From assembly GCF_008065375.1 (NCBI RefSeq), contig NZ_VJYI01000011.1:186001-250000 (forward strand): a stretch of 64,000 nt of DNA. Reading direction: 5' to 3'. This document shows, in pieces, positions 25,640 through 33,577 of the stretch. Both the position numbers and the translations under genes were made by a program. The DNA is from Nonomuraea sp. SYSU D8015 (GTDB lineage: Bacteria > Actinomycetota > Actinomycetes > Streptosporangiales > Streptosporangiaceae). Within the stretch, counting starts at the first letter, position 1. The number at the start of each line of letters is the position of its first letter. The notes beneath the pieces are model-generated. The model was given only the letters and a program-made list of their open reading frames with translations. It searched no databases and was not told the DNA's origin.

Positions 25640-26882
25640 GGGCCAACTGCTCGAGCTGGGCGACCACCTGGTTGGGCGTCGGCATGGCGAGCGCCTCGTC
25701 GCGAAGCCGTTCCGCGCCGGCGGCGAAGGACCGCTCCCTCAGCAGCCGCACCAGGTGCTCTCGCACCCCGGCCGCCGTCACCTCGCCGTCGGGTACGGCC
25801 AGTCCCGCCCCCTGCCGCACGATGGCCGTCGAGAGCAACGGCTGGTCGAACAGGTTCGGCAGCATGAGCTGCGGCACGCCGACCGCCAGCAGCGTGCACA
25901 GGGTTCCCCAGCCGGCGTGGTGGATCACCGCGGCGCACGTCTGCGCCAGGGGCTCCAGCGGCGCGAAGTCGACGATCCGGGCGTTGTCCGGAACGGGGCC
26001 GAGCATGGCCCGCTGCCCGGCCGGGATGGTGGCGACCACCTCGAGGTCGAGATCAGACAGGGCGTCGAGGATGTCCGGCAGCGTCACGTTCTCTCCGTGC
26101 CGACCGGCCGCGGAGATCCCCAGGGTGAGGGCGACCCGGGGCCTGTCGGGCTGGACGCGTAGCCACCGCGGCACCACCGCACGCCCGTTGTAGGGCACAT
26201 AGCGCATCGGCACGCGGTGTCCGGCCACCCCGAGCTGGAGAGACGCGGGAACGCAGTCGAGGGTGAGCTGCCCGCAGGCCAGGTCCTCCGAGTACGAATG
26301 CCCGTACCTCGCCAGGCGGGCGCCGAGCCAGCCGGCCAGCAGGTCCTCCCGCTCGTGCGCGGGCCGGAGCGGGAGGAGCCGGAGGAAACGCTCGCGTACT
26401 AGGGCGAACTTGTCCGCCCCCCACACCACGCGGGCGTGGGCGGCGCCGGACACCTTGGCGGCGAGGGCGCCGGCGAAGGTGACCGGCCCCCAGATCACCA
26501 GGTCGGGCCGCCACTCCAGGCAGAGGCGCGCCAGATCGTCGATCATCGAGTCGTTGACCATCCGCCACCACCAGGGCACCACGCGACGATAGCCCTCCTT
26601 GAGGTACTCCCAGCTCAGCCCCTCGGGAGGGCCTCCCACCCGGCCGAACAGCGGGGCTTCCGCCCCCAGCCGGTCGAGCGCCGAGTAGGTGGTGGCCACC
26701 CGCCAGAAGTCGTGATCCCGGCCGACCGGCACCGCGGTCAGCCCGCTGGCGGCGATGGCCTCGGCCAGCTGCGGCTGGCTGGCCACCCGCACCTCGTGTC
26801 CCGCGGTGCGCAGGGCCCAGCCGATGGGCACCAGGCCCAGGAGGTGGGCGTGCTCCGCGACCGTGGCGAGCATGACTCGCAT
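25620..26882 (-). CDS. GT1-family glycosyltransferase, copy 6 (variant donor motif)
   Basis: The 420-residue enzyme starts MRVMLATVAEHAHLLGLV. RYVPYNGRAVVPRWLR is intact, but the donor motif reads HHAGWGTLCT near residue 314, with Ala-Gly-Trp in place of Gly-Gly-x. The His is kept, so it is probably functional with an altered donor pocket. It follows the LAL regulator gene by 19 bp, so it is likely co-transcribed with the regulator. A half palindrome GTCTCGCT lies near 26895, just before the start, but it lacks a second arm. Confidence 0.85.
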   Translation of the reverse strand: MRVMLATVAEHAHLLGLVPIGWALRTAGHEVRVASQPQLAEAIAASGLTAVPVGRDHDFWRVATTYSALDRLGAEAPLFGRVGGPPEGLSWEYLKEGYRRVVPWWWRMVNDSMIDDLARLCLEWRPDLVIWGPVTFAGALAAKVSGAAHARVVWGADKFALVRERFLRLLPLRPAHEREDLLAGWLGARLARYGHSYSEDLACGQLTLDCVPASLQLGVAGHRVPMRYVPYNGRAVVPRWLRVQPDRPRVALTLGISAAGRHGENVTLPDILDALSDLDLEVVATIPAGQRAMLGPVPDNARIVDFAPLEPLAQTCAAVIHHAGWGTLCTLLAVGVPQLMLPNLFDQPLLSTAIVRQGAGLAVPDGEVTAAGVREHLVRLLRERSFAAGAERLRDEALAMPTPNQVVAQLEQLALSGTRR

Positions 26883-26901
26883 GGCGCCTCCCTGGTCTCG
26901 C

Positions 26902-29556
26902 TCACGCGCCGGCGATCGGTGGCCGCAGCCTCTTGGACAGGGCGGCGCGGCCGCCGACGTGGAGCTTGCGATAGATCCGCGTCAGATGCTGTTCGACCGT
27001 GCTGACGGTGACGCCGAGCATCTCCGCGATCTCCTTGTTGCGGTAGCCCTCGGCCGCCAGCGCCGCCACGGGCTGCTCGGCGTCGCTGAGCAGCGGACTG
27101 CCGTAGGCGCTCGCCACCGTGTAGGACGTGACGTGGGCCTCCTGGTTGACCTGCCGCAGCGCCAGCGCCCGGCGCAGAGGTTCGGCCCGGCACTCGGCCG
27201 CCACGTCCAGCGCCCGCTGCCGCATCGCCCGTGCCCGCGCCCACTCGCCGAGCGCCTGGTGAGCGAGGCTGAGATCGGCCAGGACCTGCGCGAGCGCGAA
27301 CCGGTCGCCGCATCCCTCCAGGAGCACCAGCGCCTCCTTGAGCAGCGAGGCCCGCTCCGGCGGCTCGCGCAGCGGGGCGCGCAGACGCAGGGCGGTCCCA
27401 CGGACCCGGTCCGAGGCCGCGGCGGGCTCGTCCAGCTGCTCGTCCAGCAGTTTCCTGCACCGGTCGAGCTGTCCCATCCGCAGGCAGGCCTCGGCCGCCC
27501 CGAGCCGCCAGCGGGGGAAGACCGGCAGGTCGGTCCCCCACTTGGTCACCAGTTCCCCGCAGGACAGGAAGTCGTCCAGCGCGGAGTGCGGGCGGTCGGT
27601 CGCCAGGTGGTAATGCCCGCGGGCCTCCAGATAGTGCAGCCCGAACCGGGTTTCGAAGATGGCCTCCGGGATCGGCTGCCTCAGGTGTCGTACGGCCTGC
27701 TCGTAACCGCCCATCGCGGTCACCGCCTGCACGAGCGTGGCCAGGGGCAGGCCGACCGCCACCCCCCAACTGCGCGGAGGCAGAAGGGTGAGGGCCGAGC
27801 CCGCGCGCCGCTCGGCCAGCGGCAGGTCGCCCTGCCTGAGCGCGATCTCGCCACGAAGGGCGGTGAACAGCGCCGTCCAGGTCGTCGCCCGCCGTCTGGC
27901 CGCCTCCTCGATCGCCTGATCGCACCACTCGGCCGCCTTCTGCGTGCGGTCGGAGCACATGAGCGCGAGGAGGGCCGCTTCCACCGCGGGCATCGTCGAG
28001 TCGTCCAGCCCGGGGCCGCGCAGCACGCCCTCGACCTCGGCGACCACATCGTCCTGCGGCGGACGTGGGGCGGCCGGCTCCCCCGGCAGCCGGGCCAGCA
28101 GCGGCGGGCACACGCCGGCCAGCCACTCGCGTGTGGCGCGCAGACCGGCCTTACCGTCCTCACCCGCGTCGCCCAAGGTCGTCAGAGCCAGCCCGGCCTC
28201 GTGGAGGCGGCCCTGCCACAACAGAGCCCGCACCACACCCGGCGCCTCATGCCCGGGCAGGTTGCCCTCCTGAAGGGCCAGGGTGAGCATCGTCAGATGC
28301 CGGGAGACCGTCGCGGGATTCACCCGCCAACCGGCCCTGGCGAGCATCAATGTGGTCTCCATCCGCTGCCGGTCGTCGTCGCTGGCACGCACCGCCAGGT
28401 TGAGGCAGTCGACCGCGAACTCCGCCTCGTCGTCGAGCAGCGCCTGGGTCGCCGCCTCCTGCAGCAGCGGGACCACCCACGGATCGGGCGCGTGCAGCGC
28501 GGCGACCAGGTGCCTGGCGATGGCGGCCCGGGAGCCGCCGTGGTCGTGCAGCAGCTTGGCGGCGCGACGGTGCATCGCTGCCCGCTCCTGCCTGTCCATG
28601 TCGCTCAGCACCGCCGATCTGGCCTCCTCGTGGCGGAATCGGCCCTCGCGCAGCACCCCGATCCGATCCAGTTCGCGCGCGGCCTGGTCGGCGGAGGCCT
28701 GGTCGATGCCCAGCAGCCGGTGGAGGTGCGCCGGCCCTTCCAGGTCCAGGACGGCCAGGCCGCGGGCGGCCCAAAGGCCTGTCGGACGACCTCGGTGCAG
28801 GCAGGCGAGGACGGCACGGGCGTAGGCGGCCATACCCTGCCCCCCTGCCCGTACGTCCGCCGCGAACGCCCGCACGAGAGCGGGATTGCCGCCGCTGAGC
28901 TCCCAGCACGTGTCGAGATCCCCCTGGCCGTCCAACTCCTCCTTCAGCAGCAGGGCGGTCCCCGTCCGGTCGAGCGGCGCGAGTTCGACCGGCGGCCCCT
29001 GGGCGTGGCTGAGCAGTTCGAGGTCGATCGGCTCGACAACCGGGTGAGGCCGCTCCAACTCGGCCAGGACGATGCTGACGCACGCGCCCTTGAGCCGGCG
29101 GGCGAAGTAGAGCAGGCACTGCAGGGAGGCGGGGTCGGCGTTATGCGCGTCATCGACCACGATCAGCACCGGTGTGGACTCGGCCAGGCGGGCCAACTCC
29201 AGCCACATGCGGTGCAGGGCACGGGCCTGCGCGGGAGAGGCGTAGACCGGCGTCGACCACGTCGTGGCCATGGCCTCGTCGACGAGCGCCCTGAGCCTGG
29301 CGAGCCGCTGGTGGTCCGGGCCGGCCGGATGGTGGGTCAGCTGGCTCAGCACGCCCATCGGCAGCACGCTCTCAGCCCGGGACCCGACCGCGCCCAACGC
29401 CAGGAAACCGGCGGCCTCCGCCTGTAGCGTGAATGCCCGCAGGAGCGCCGACTTCCCGCTACCAGGAAATCCTCTGACCGTCATCAGGCCGCGTCGGCCG
29501 GCCAGCAGTTCGTTCAGCCGAGCGAGTGCGTCACCCCGTTGTCTGAGATCAGTCAT
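26902..29556 (-). CDS. LuxR-family transcriptional regulator, LAL type (pathway-specific)
   Basis: The 884-residue protein has the LAL layout. The N-terminal P-loop reads GFPGSGKSALLR near residue 29 and a Walker B-like VLIVVDDAHNAD near residue 135. A long alpha-helical middle with TPR-like repeats follows. The C-terminal LuxR helix-turn-helix, near residues 820-875, reads GYRNKEIAEMLGVTVSTVEQHLTRIYRKL. It is the only regulator in the cluster. LAL proteins usually activate their clusters. Operator copy 6 lies 77 bp upstream of its ATG, which suggests self-regulation and makes it the best candidate for binding all seven palindromes; this is inferred, not shown. Confidence 0.88.
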   Translation of the reverse strand: MTDLRQRGDALARLNELLAGRRGLMTVRGFPGSGKSALLRAFTLQAEAAGFLALGAVGSRAESVLPMGVLSQLTHHPAGPDHQRLARLRALVDEAMATTWSTPVYASPAQARALHRMWLELARLAESTPVLIVVDDAHNADPASLQCLLYFARRLKGACVSIVLAELERPHPVVEPIDLELLSHAQGPPVELAPLDRTGTALLLKEELDGQGDLDTCWELSGGNPALVRAFAADVRAGGQGMAAYARAVLACLHRGRPTGLWAARGLAVLDLEGPAHLHRLLGIDQASADQAARELDRIGVLREGRFRHEEARSAVLSDMDRQERAAMHRRAAKLLHDHGGSRAAIARHLVAALHAPDPWVVPLLQEAATQALLDDEAEFAVDCLNLAVRASDDDRQRMETTLMLARAGWRVNPATVSRHLTMLTLALQEGNLPGHEAPGVVRALLWQGRLHEAGLALTTLGDAGEDGKAGLRATREWLAGVCPPLLARLPGEPAAPRPPQDDVVAEVEGVLRGPGLDDSTMPAVEAALLALMCSDRTQKAAEWCDQAIEEAARRRATTWTALFTALRGEIALRQGDLPLAERRAGSALTLLPPRSWGVAVGLPLATLVQAVTAMGGYEQAVRHLRQPIPEAIFETRFGLHYLEARGHYHLATDRPHSALDDFLSCGELVTKWGTDLPVFPRWRLGAAEACLRMGQLDRCRKLLDEQLDEPAAASDRVRGTALRLRAPLREPPERASLLKEALVLLEGCGDRFALAQVLADLSLAHQALGEWARARAMRQRALDVAAECRAEPLRRALALRQVNQEAHVTSYTVASAYGSPLLSDAEQPVAALAAEGYRNKEIAEMLGVTVSTVEQHLTRIYRKLHVGGRAALSKRLRPPIAGA

Positions 29557-29632
29557 CGTGATGCTTCAGCCCCTCCGGCGGCATATATCGCTCGGTCATT
29601 ATCGGGGAGACGGCCGCCCGGGAAATCAGTTT

Positions 29633-29648
29633 GTCCCGCCAGCGGGAC
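29633..29648. promoter_or_regulatory. Cluster operator palindrome, copy 6
   Basis: GTCCCGCCAGCGGGAC lies between the divergent LAL regulator (start 29556) and the sugar reductase operon (start 29761). The 7-bp arms are perfectly complementary. It could couple regulator expression to the rightward operon of reductase, GNAT, ACP, UDP-glucose dehydrogenase and N-methyltransferase. Confidence 0.7.
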
Positions 29649-29760
29649 GGGGCCGCTGCACCAAAGCACGGCTTTGTATTATCCGGCCGCGACATGTTCT
29701 CATCTCCAGCAGTCGCCCCGCACGAGGCGTGTCGCACTCTGCCCGAAAGGTGAACGTGGA

Positions 29761-30513
29761 ATGGAGATCATCGGAAACGGTTTCCTCGCGAAACATCTCC
29801 GCCTGATCGGCCACAAACATCCCGACGCGACCGTGCTGGCCGCCGGCGTGCCCCGCCAGGAGTTGCCGGAGTCCGAGCACAAACGCGAGGTCGTCCTCGT
29901 CGAGCAGGCGATCGAGGAATCCTTGCGGCGGGACCGCCTGCTGGTCTTCTTCTCCACCGCCAGCATCTACGGGGGCGGGGACAGCTGCCGCGGCCGGGAG
30001 GACGAACCGGCCGCGCCGCTGACCAACTACGGACGGCACAAGCTGGGCCTGGAGGCGCTCATTCGCGACTCGGGCGTGCGCCACCTGACCCTGCGCCTCT
30101 GCTACATGCTGGGACCGCACACGCCCGCGTTGCGGTTGATCCCGTCGCTGATCGCGCAGATCCTGTCCGGATCGGTGCGCATCTACCCGGGCGCCTACCG
30201 GGACCTGCTGCACGTCGCCGATGCGGTGATGATCATCGACAAGCTCCTGGACATGCGCCTGGAGGACGAGATAGTGAATGTCGCCTCGGGCGACTGTGTG
30301 CGCATCGAACTCATCGTGGATCATATCGAGAAACGCCTCGGCACGACCGCGAAAAGGGAGTTCACCGGGGTCGGCACGGCGCACTGCCTGTCGGTGGAGA
30401 AGCTCCACAAAATTCTTCCGGAGCTGGGCGGCATGGACTTCGGGCCGGGCTATTACCAGCTCGCCATCGACCGGTATCTTCGGGAGTCCGGACACCTTCC
30501 CGGTGACGCCTGA
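29761..30513 (+). CDS. NAD-dependent epimerase/dehydratase, probable NDP-hexose 4-ketoreductase
   Basis: The 250-residue SDR is short for the extended family. It starts MEIIGNGFLAKHLRLIG, a shortened Gly-rich cofactor loop, and has FFSTASIYGGGDS with the catalytic Ser and YGRHKLGLEALIR with Tyr-x3-Lys. LLHVADAV and VNVASGDCVRIELIVDHIE follow in the usual substrate-binding order. Reduction of the 4-keto group is the last common step of deoxysugar pathways, and no other 4-ketoreductase is evident, so this role is inferred. It is the first gene of a rightward operon; the next starts 66 bp later. Confidence 0.72.
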   Translation: MEIIGNGFLAKHLRLIGHKHPDATVLAAGVPRQELPESEHKREVVLVEQAIEESLRRDRLLVFFSTASIYGGGDSCRGREDEPAAPLTNYGRHKLGLEALIRDSGVRHLTLRLCYMLGPHTPALRLIPSLIAQILSGSVRIYPGAYRDLLHVADAVMIIDKLLDMRLEDEIVNVASGDCVRIELIVDHIEKRLGTTAKREFTGVGTAHCLSVEKLHKILPELGGMDFGPGYYQLAIDRYLRESGHLPGDA

Positions 30514-30579
30514 AATCCCGGCGATATTTTTTCCGGCTCTCGTTCGAGCAACCGGCTAAACAGCTAGGGGCGACGAACC

Positions 30580-31137
30580 ATGCTCTTTCCCCACACCATC
30601 GCGCGCCGTACGTCACTGTTGCAGACCGAACCCGTCGGCGGCACGGCACTACGGACGGTCCTGGAGCGGGAGAAGCTCGATCTCCTCCCCGACCTGGAGG
30701 TCTTCCTGTCCACCTCGACCGACGACCCGGTGAAGATCGCGGCGCTGTTCTTCGTCGTGCGTTCCGACACCGAGGAGAAGATCGGCTTCGGCTCGATAAG
30801 CCACCTCGACACCGAGCTCGGCCAGATCAGGATCGACGTCATCGCCGACCCCGACCGGACCGAGTTCGGCATCAGCCTGGAGGCGACCATGCTGGTGGTG
30901 AACTACGCGTTCGCCACCTGGGACGTCGGCAAGATCTACTTCTGCGCCACTCCGAGGAACTTCGAGACACTCTCCATGTTCCCAGCCATGATCATGGAGG
31001 AGCCGGAGCCCCCCGCCTACCTGCGCGAGTCCGGCACCGAGCACGGCCTGCGCGTGCTGTCGATCCATCGGGACCGGTGGGAGAAGTACGGCACCAGGTT
31101 CCTCGACCGGCTTGTGAAGAGCCCGCTTGGCCGATGA
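30580..31137 (+). CDS. GNAT-family acyltransferase, copy 3
   Basis: The 185-residue paralog of the GNATs at 14944 and 15562 has the core GQIRIDVIADPDRTEFGISLEATMLVVNYAFATWDVGKIYF. It sits 63 bp before the acyl carrier protein gene in the same operon, so it is the best candidate for using an ACP-bound acyl donor. GNAT enzymes that join an ACP-bound acyl chain to the N-terminus of an avionin peptide are known from lipolanthine pathways such as goadvionin. That role fits here, but sequence alone cannot tell peptide from amino sugar as acceptor. Confidence 0.75.
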   Translation: MLFPHTIARRTSLLQTEPVGGTALRTVLEREKLDLLPDLEVFLSTSTDDPVKIAALFFVVRSDTEEKIGFGSISHLDTELGQIRIDVIADPDRTEFGISLEATMLVVNYAFATWDVGKIYFCATPRNFETLSMFPAMIMEEPEPPAYLRESGTEHGLRVLSIHRDRWEKYGTRFLDRLVKSPLGR

Positions 31138-31200
31138 CGCCCGCCCAGCCGCCGTCGACCCGGCGACGCGCCAAAACCTGACGAAGGGGACGTGATCGCG

Positions 31201-31485
31201 ATGCTCGAGATCGAGCGGAACGAACTGATCACTCAGATATCAGTGCAGGCCATGACCATCTTGATGTTCACCTCCAGCGAGCCGGAGTTCGAGCTGCCCG
31301 AGCCCAAGAGGATGGACGATCTCGACTCCTTCTCGGTCGTGCAGCTGATCCTCACCCTTGAAGACATCTACGACGTGCGCCTCTTGGAGGACATGCACGC
31401 CTTCGAGGGCGAGACCTTCGACGACCTGGCCGACTTCGTCGCTCTGCGCATATCGCAGAACGGCCAGGCCGCTCCCTCGGCCTGA
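31201..31485 (+). CDS. Free-standing acyl carrier protein
   Basis: The 94-residue acidic protein carries the carrier motif MDDLDSFSVVQLILTLEDIY; Ser43 in L-D-S is the expected phosphopantetheine site, followed by the usual amphipathic helix and a second acidic helix ending in FDDLADFVALRI. ATG at 31201 was chosen over GTG at 31192 because AGGGGA ends only 1 bp before that GTG but 10 bp before the ATG. It is the only carrier protein in the window, and no ketosynthase is present. It therefore probably shuttles a ready-made acid from the AMP ligase (2533) to a GNAT. No phosphopantetheinyl transferase gene is nearby. Confidence 0.85.
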   Translation: MLEIERNELITQISVQAMTILMFTSSEPEFELPEPKRMDDLDSFSVVQLILTLEDIYDVRLLEDMHAFEGETFDDLADFVALRISQNGQAAPSA

Positions 31486-31502
31486 ACAACCCTGGAGCTG
31501 AC

Positions 31503-32855
31503 ATGCGATTCCTGCCCGCCTGGGAGGGCATCACGGTATCGGTCATCGGCCTGGGTTACGTCGGGTCGTGCGTGGCTGCGACACTGAGCGAGAACGGTAT
31601 CCAGACCGTCGGCGTGGACAACGACGCCGGCCTGATCGAGGAGCTCCTGGCCGGACACTGCCGCTTCCGCGAACCCGGCCTGCCCGAACTCCTCGGCCGC
31701 TGGGTGGGCACGCCCCGGCTGCGGGTCACCACCGACTACGCGGCCGTGACCGCGACCGACATCGTCATCGTCGCCGTCGGCACGCCGGTCCGGCCTGACG
31801 GCACGCTCCTGGACACTCAGCTCAGGAGCGTCTGCGAGGAGCTGAGCCGGCGGATCCGCCCCGGCCAGCTACTGATCTTCAAGAGCACCGTGCCGGTCGG
31901 CACCATGCGCAGCCTCGTCGCGCCGCTCCTGGAGAGCTCGGGCCTGCGCTGCGGCCAGGACTTCGGCCTGGCGTTCTGCCCCGAGCGCCTGTCGGAGGGC
32001 GTCGCGCTGAGCGAGCTGAGCAGGTTCCCCATCGTCATCGGCGGCTGGTGCCAGGACAGCGTCGACGGCGCCGCGGTGTTCTGGCAGAAGAGCATCGGTG
32101 TGGAGGTGGTATCCTGCGGCTCCCTCGAGGCCGCCGAGCTGGTGAAGCTGACCAACAACTGGTGGGTGGACCACAACATCGCCCTCGCCAACGAGCTGGC
32201 CAAGATCTGCGCCAAGGTCGACGTGGACGTCCTGGAGGTCATCGCGGCCGCCAACTCCATCCCCAAAGGCGAGGCGAGCGTCAACGTGCTGCTGCCGAGC
32301 GTCGGCGTCGGCGGGTCGTGCCTGACCAAGGACCCCTGGATGTTGTGGCGCTCGGGCCAGGAGCTCGGCGTCGAGTTGCAGACGATCCCCGTCGGCAGGG
32401 CGGTCAACGACTCGATGCCCGCCTTCACCGTCGACCTGATCATCGAGGAGCTGGGCAAGCTGGACAAGGACCTGGCCTCGGCGACGATCGCGGTGCTCGG
32501 AGTGGCGTTCAAGAACAACACGGGGGATCTGCGCTCCACCCCCGTCGCCCCCGTGGTGGCGGCCCTGCGGAAGGCCGGCGCCCAGGTGCGGCTCTTCGAC
32601 CCGCTCGCCGAAGCCGAGGAGACCGAGCGGGTCTTCGGGCTTCGGCAGTCGGCCTCCCTGGAGGAGGCCACCCGGGACGCCGACTGCGTCGCCGTACTGG
32701 CCAAACACAAGCAGTTCGACGCCGTGGACTTCGCCGGGCTCCGCGCCCGCACCGCGCAGTCGTGCGTCATCGTGGACGGCCGCGCCTACTACTCGCGCGA
32801 CATGATCGAGGCCCTGCGCGAGCTCGGCTTCTCCTACCGCGGCATCGGACGTTAG
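31503..32855 (+). CDS. UDP-glucose/GDP-mannose dehydrogenase family, probable UDP-glucose 6-dehydrogenase
   Basis: The 450-residue NAD-dependent enzyme has VIGLGYVGSCVA near residue 14 as its cofactor motif, FKSTVPVGT, FCPERLSEG, a central ELVKLTNNWW, and the catalytic Cys in GVGGSCLTKDPWML. The C-terminal domain includes VLGVAFKNNTGDLRSTP. It oxidises UDP-glucose to UDP-glucuronate in two steps. With the UXS-like SDR at 12760, a UDP-pentose or amino-pentose donor as in the CalS8/CalS9 route is possible; alternatively glucuronate itself is transferred. It follows the ACP gene by 17 bp. Confidence 0.88.
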   Translation: MRFLPAWEGITVSVIGLGYVGSCVAATLSENGIQTVGVDNDAGLIEELLAGHCRFREPGLPELLGRWVGTPRLRVTTDYAAVTATDIVIVAVGTPVRPDGTLLDTQLRSVCEELSRRIRPGQLLIFKSTVPVGTMRSLVAPLLESSGLRCGQDFGLAFCPERLSEGVALSELSRFPIVIGGWCQDSVDGAAVFWQKSIGVEVVSCGSLEAAELVKLTNNWWVDHNIALANELAKICAKVDVDVLEVIAAANSIPKGEASVNVLLPSVGVGGSCLTKDPWMLWRSGQELGVELQTIPVGRAVNDSMPAFTVDLIIEELGKLDKDLASATIAVLGVAFKNNTGDLRSTPVAPVVAALRKAGAQVRLFDPLAEAEETERVFGLRQSASLEEATRDADCVAVLAKHKQFDAVDFAGLRARTAQSCVIVDGRAYYSRDMIEALRELGFSYRGIGR

Positions 32856-32869
32856 ACGCGAGGTGACAG

Positions 32870-33577
32870 ATGTACCCAGCCGAACTGGCGGCCAGCTACA
32901 ACCAGGTCTACCTGGGTCGGGGCAAGGACTACGCGGGCGAGGCGGCCGACGTGGTGCGCCGGGTCCGTGAGCTCCGGCCCGGCGCCGCCTCGCTCCTGGA
33001 CGCCGCCTGCGGTACCGGCAACCACCTGCGCTTCCTGTCGCAGGAGTTCGACACCGTCGAGGGAATGGACCTGTCGCAGGACATGCTCGCGGTGGCCAAG
33101 GAATCCTTCCCGGCCATCCCGCTGCATCTGGGCGATTTCCGCGACTTCGACCTCAACCGCACCTACGACGTGGTGAGCTGTCTGTTCGCCATCGGGCACG
33201 TGGGCTCGGCCGACGAGCTCGACGCGGCGGTCAGCCGGCTCGCGGCCCATGTGGCGAGCGACGGCGTGGTGGTCGTCGAGCCGTGGTGGTTCCCCGACAC
33301 CTTCGATCCCGGGCACATCTCGGCCGAGCTGTTCACCCAGGAGCCGGCCCTGGCCCGCATGTCGCACTCGGTGGTGTCGGGCACGAAGGTGCACACCGAG
33401 GTGCATTGCATGATCGCACACCCCGGCAACGGCATCCGCCACTCCTGCCACCGCTTCGAGCTCACCCTCTTCACTGAGGAGCAGTACGAGAGCGCCTTCA
33501 CCCGAGCCGGGCTAAAGCCCGCCTACTTCCCCGGCGGCCCCTGGGAGTGCGGCCTGTTCCTGGGCGTGCGCGACTGA
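32870..33577 (+). CDS. TylM1/DesVI-like NDP-amino-sugar N,N-dimethyltransferase
   Basis: The 235-residue class I methyltransferase begins MYPAELAASYNQVYLGRGKDY, the N-terminal signature of TylM1 and DesVI. LLDAACGTGNHL near residue 42 binds SAM, followed by GMDLSQDMLAVAKE, SCLFAIGHV, VVVVEPWWFPDTF and the end GGPWECGLFLGVRD, all in family order. It dimethylates the amino group of an NDP-3-amino (or 4-amino) sugar, as in mycaminose or desosamine. That implies an amino sugar distinct from, or competing with, the one oxidised by the nitrososynthase. The gene is 14 bp downstream of the dehydrogenase; its end overlaps convergent glycosyltransferase copy 7 by 66 bp. Confidence 0.88.
   Translation: MYPAELAASYNQVYLGRGKDYAGEAADVVRRVRELRPGAASLLDAACGTGNHLRFLSQEFDTVEGMDLSQDMLAVAKESFPAIPLHLGDFRDFDLNRTYDVVSCLFAIGHVGSADELDAAVSRLAAHVASDGVVVVEPWWFPDTFDPGHISAELFTQEPALARMSHSVVSGTKVHTEVHCMIAHPGNGIRHSCHRFELTLFTEEQYESAFTRAGLKPAYFPGGPWECGLFLGVRD

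Noticed and set aside
26895..26910. Half palindrome GTCTCGCT before glycosyltransferase copy 6
   Set aside because: The second arm does not match, and the site lies between the start of one gene and the stop of the next. I do not count it as an operator copy.
29661..29677. Small dyad CAAAGC-ACG-GCTTTG after operator copy 6
   Set aside because: It is short, occurs once and cannot be told apart from chance; it may still be part of the leader of the reductase operon.
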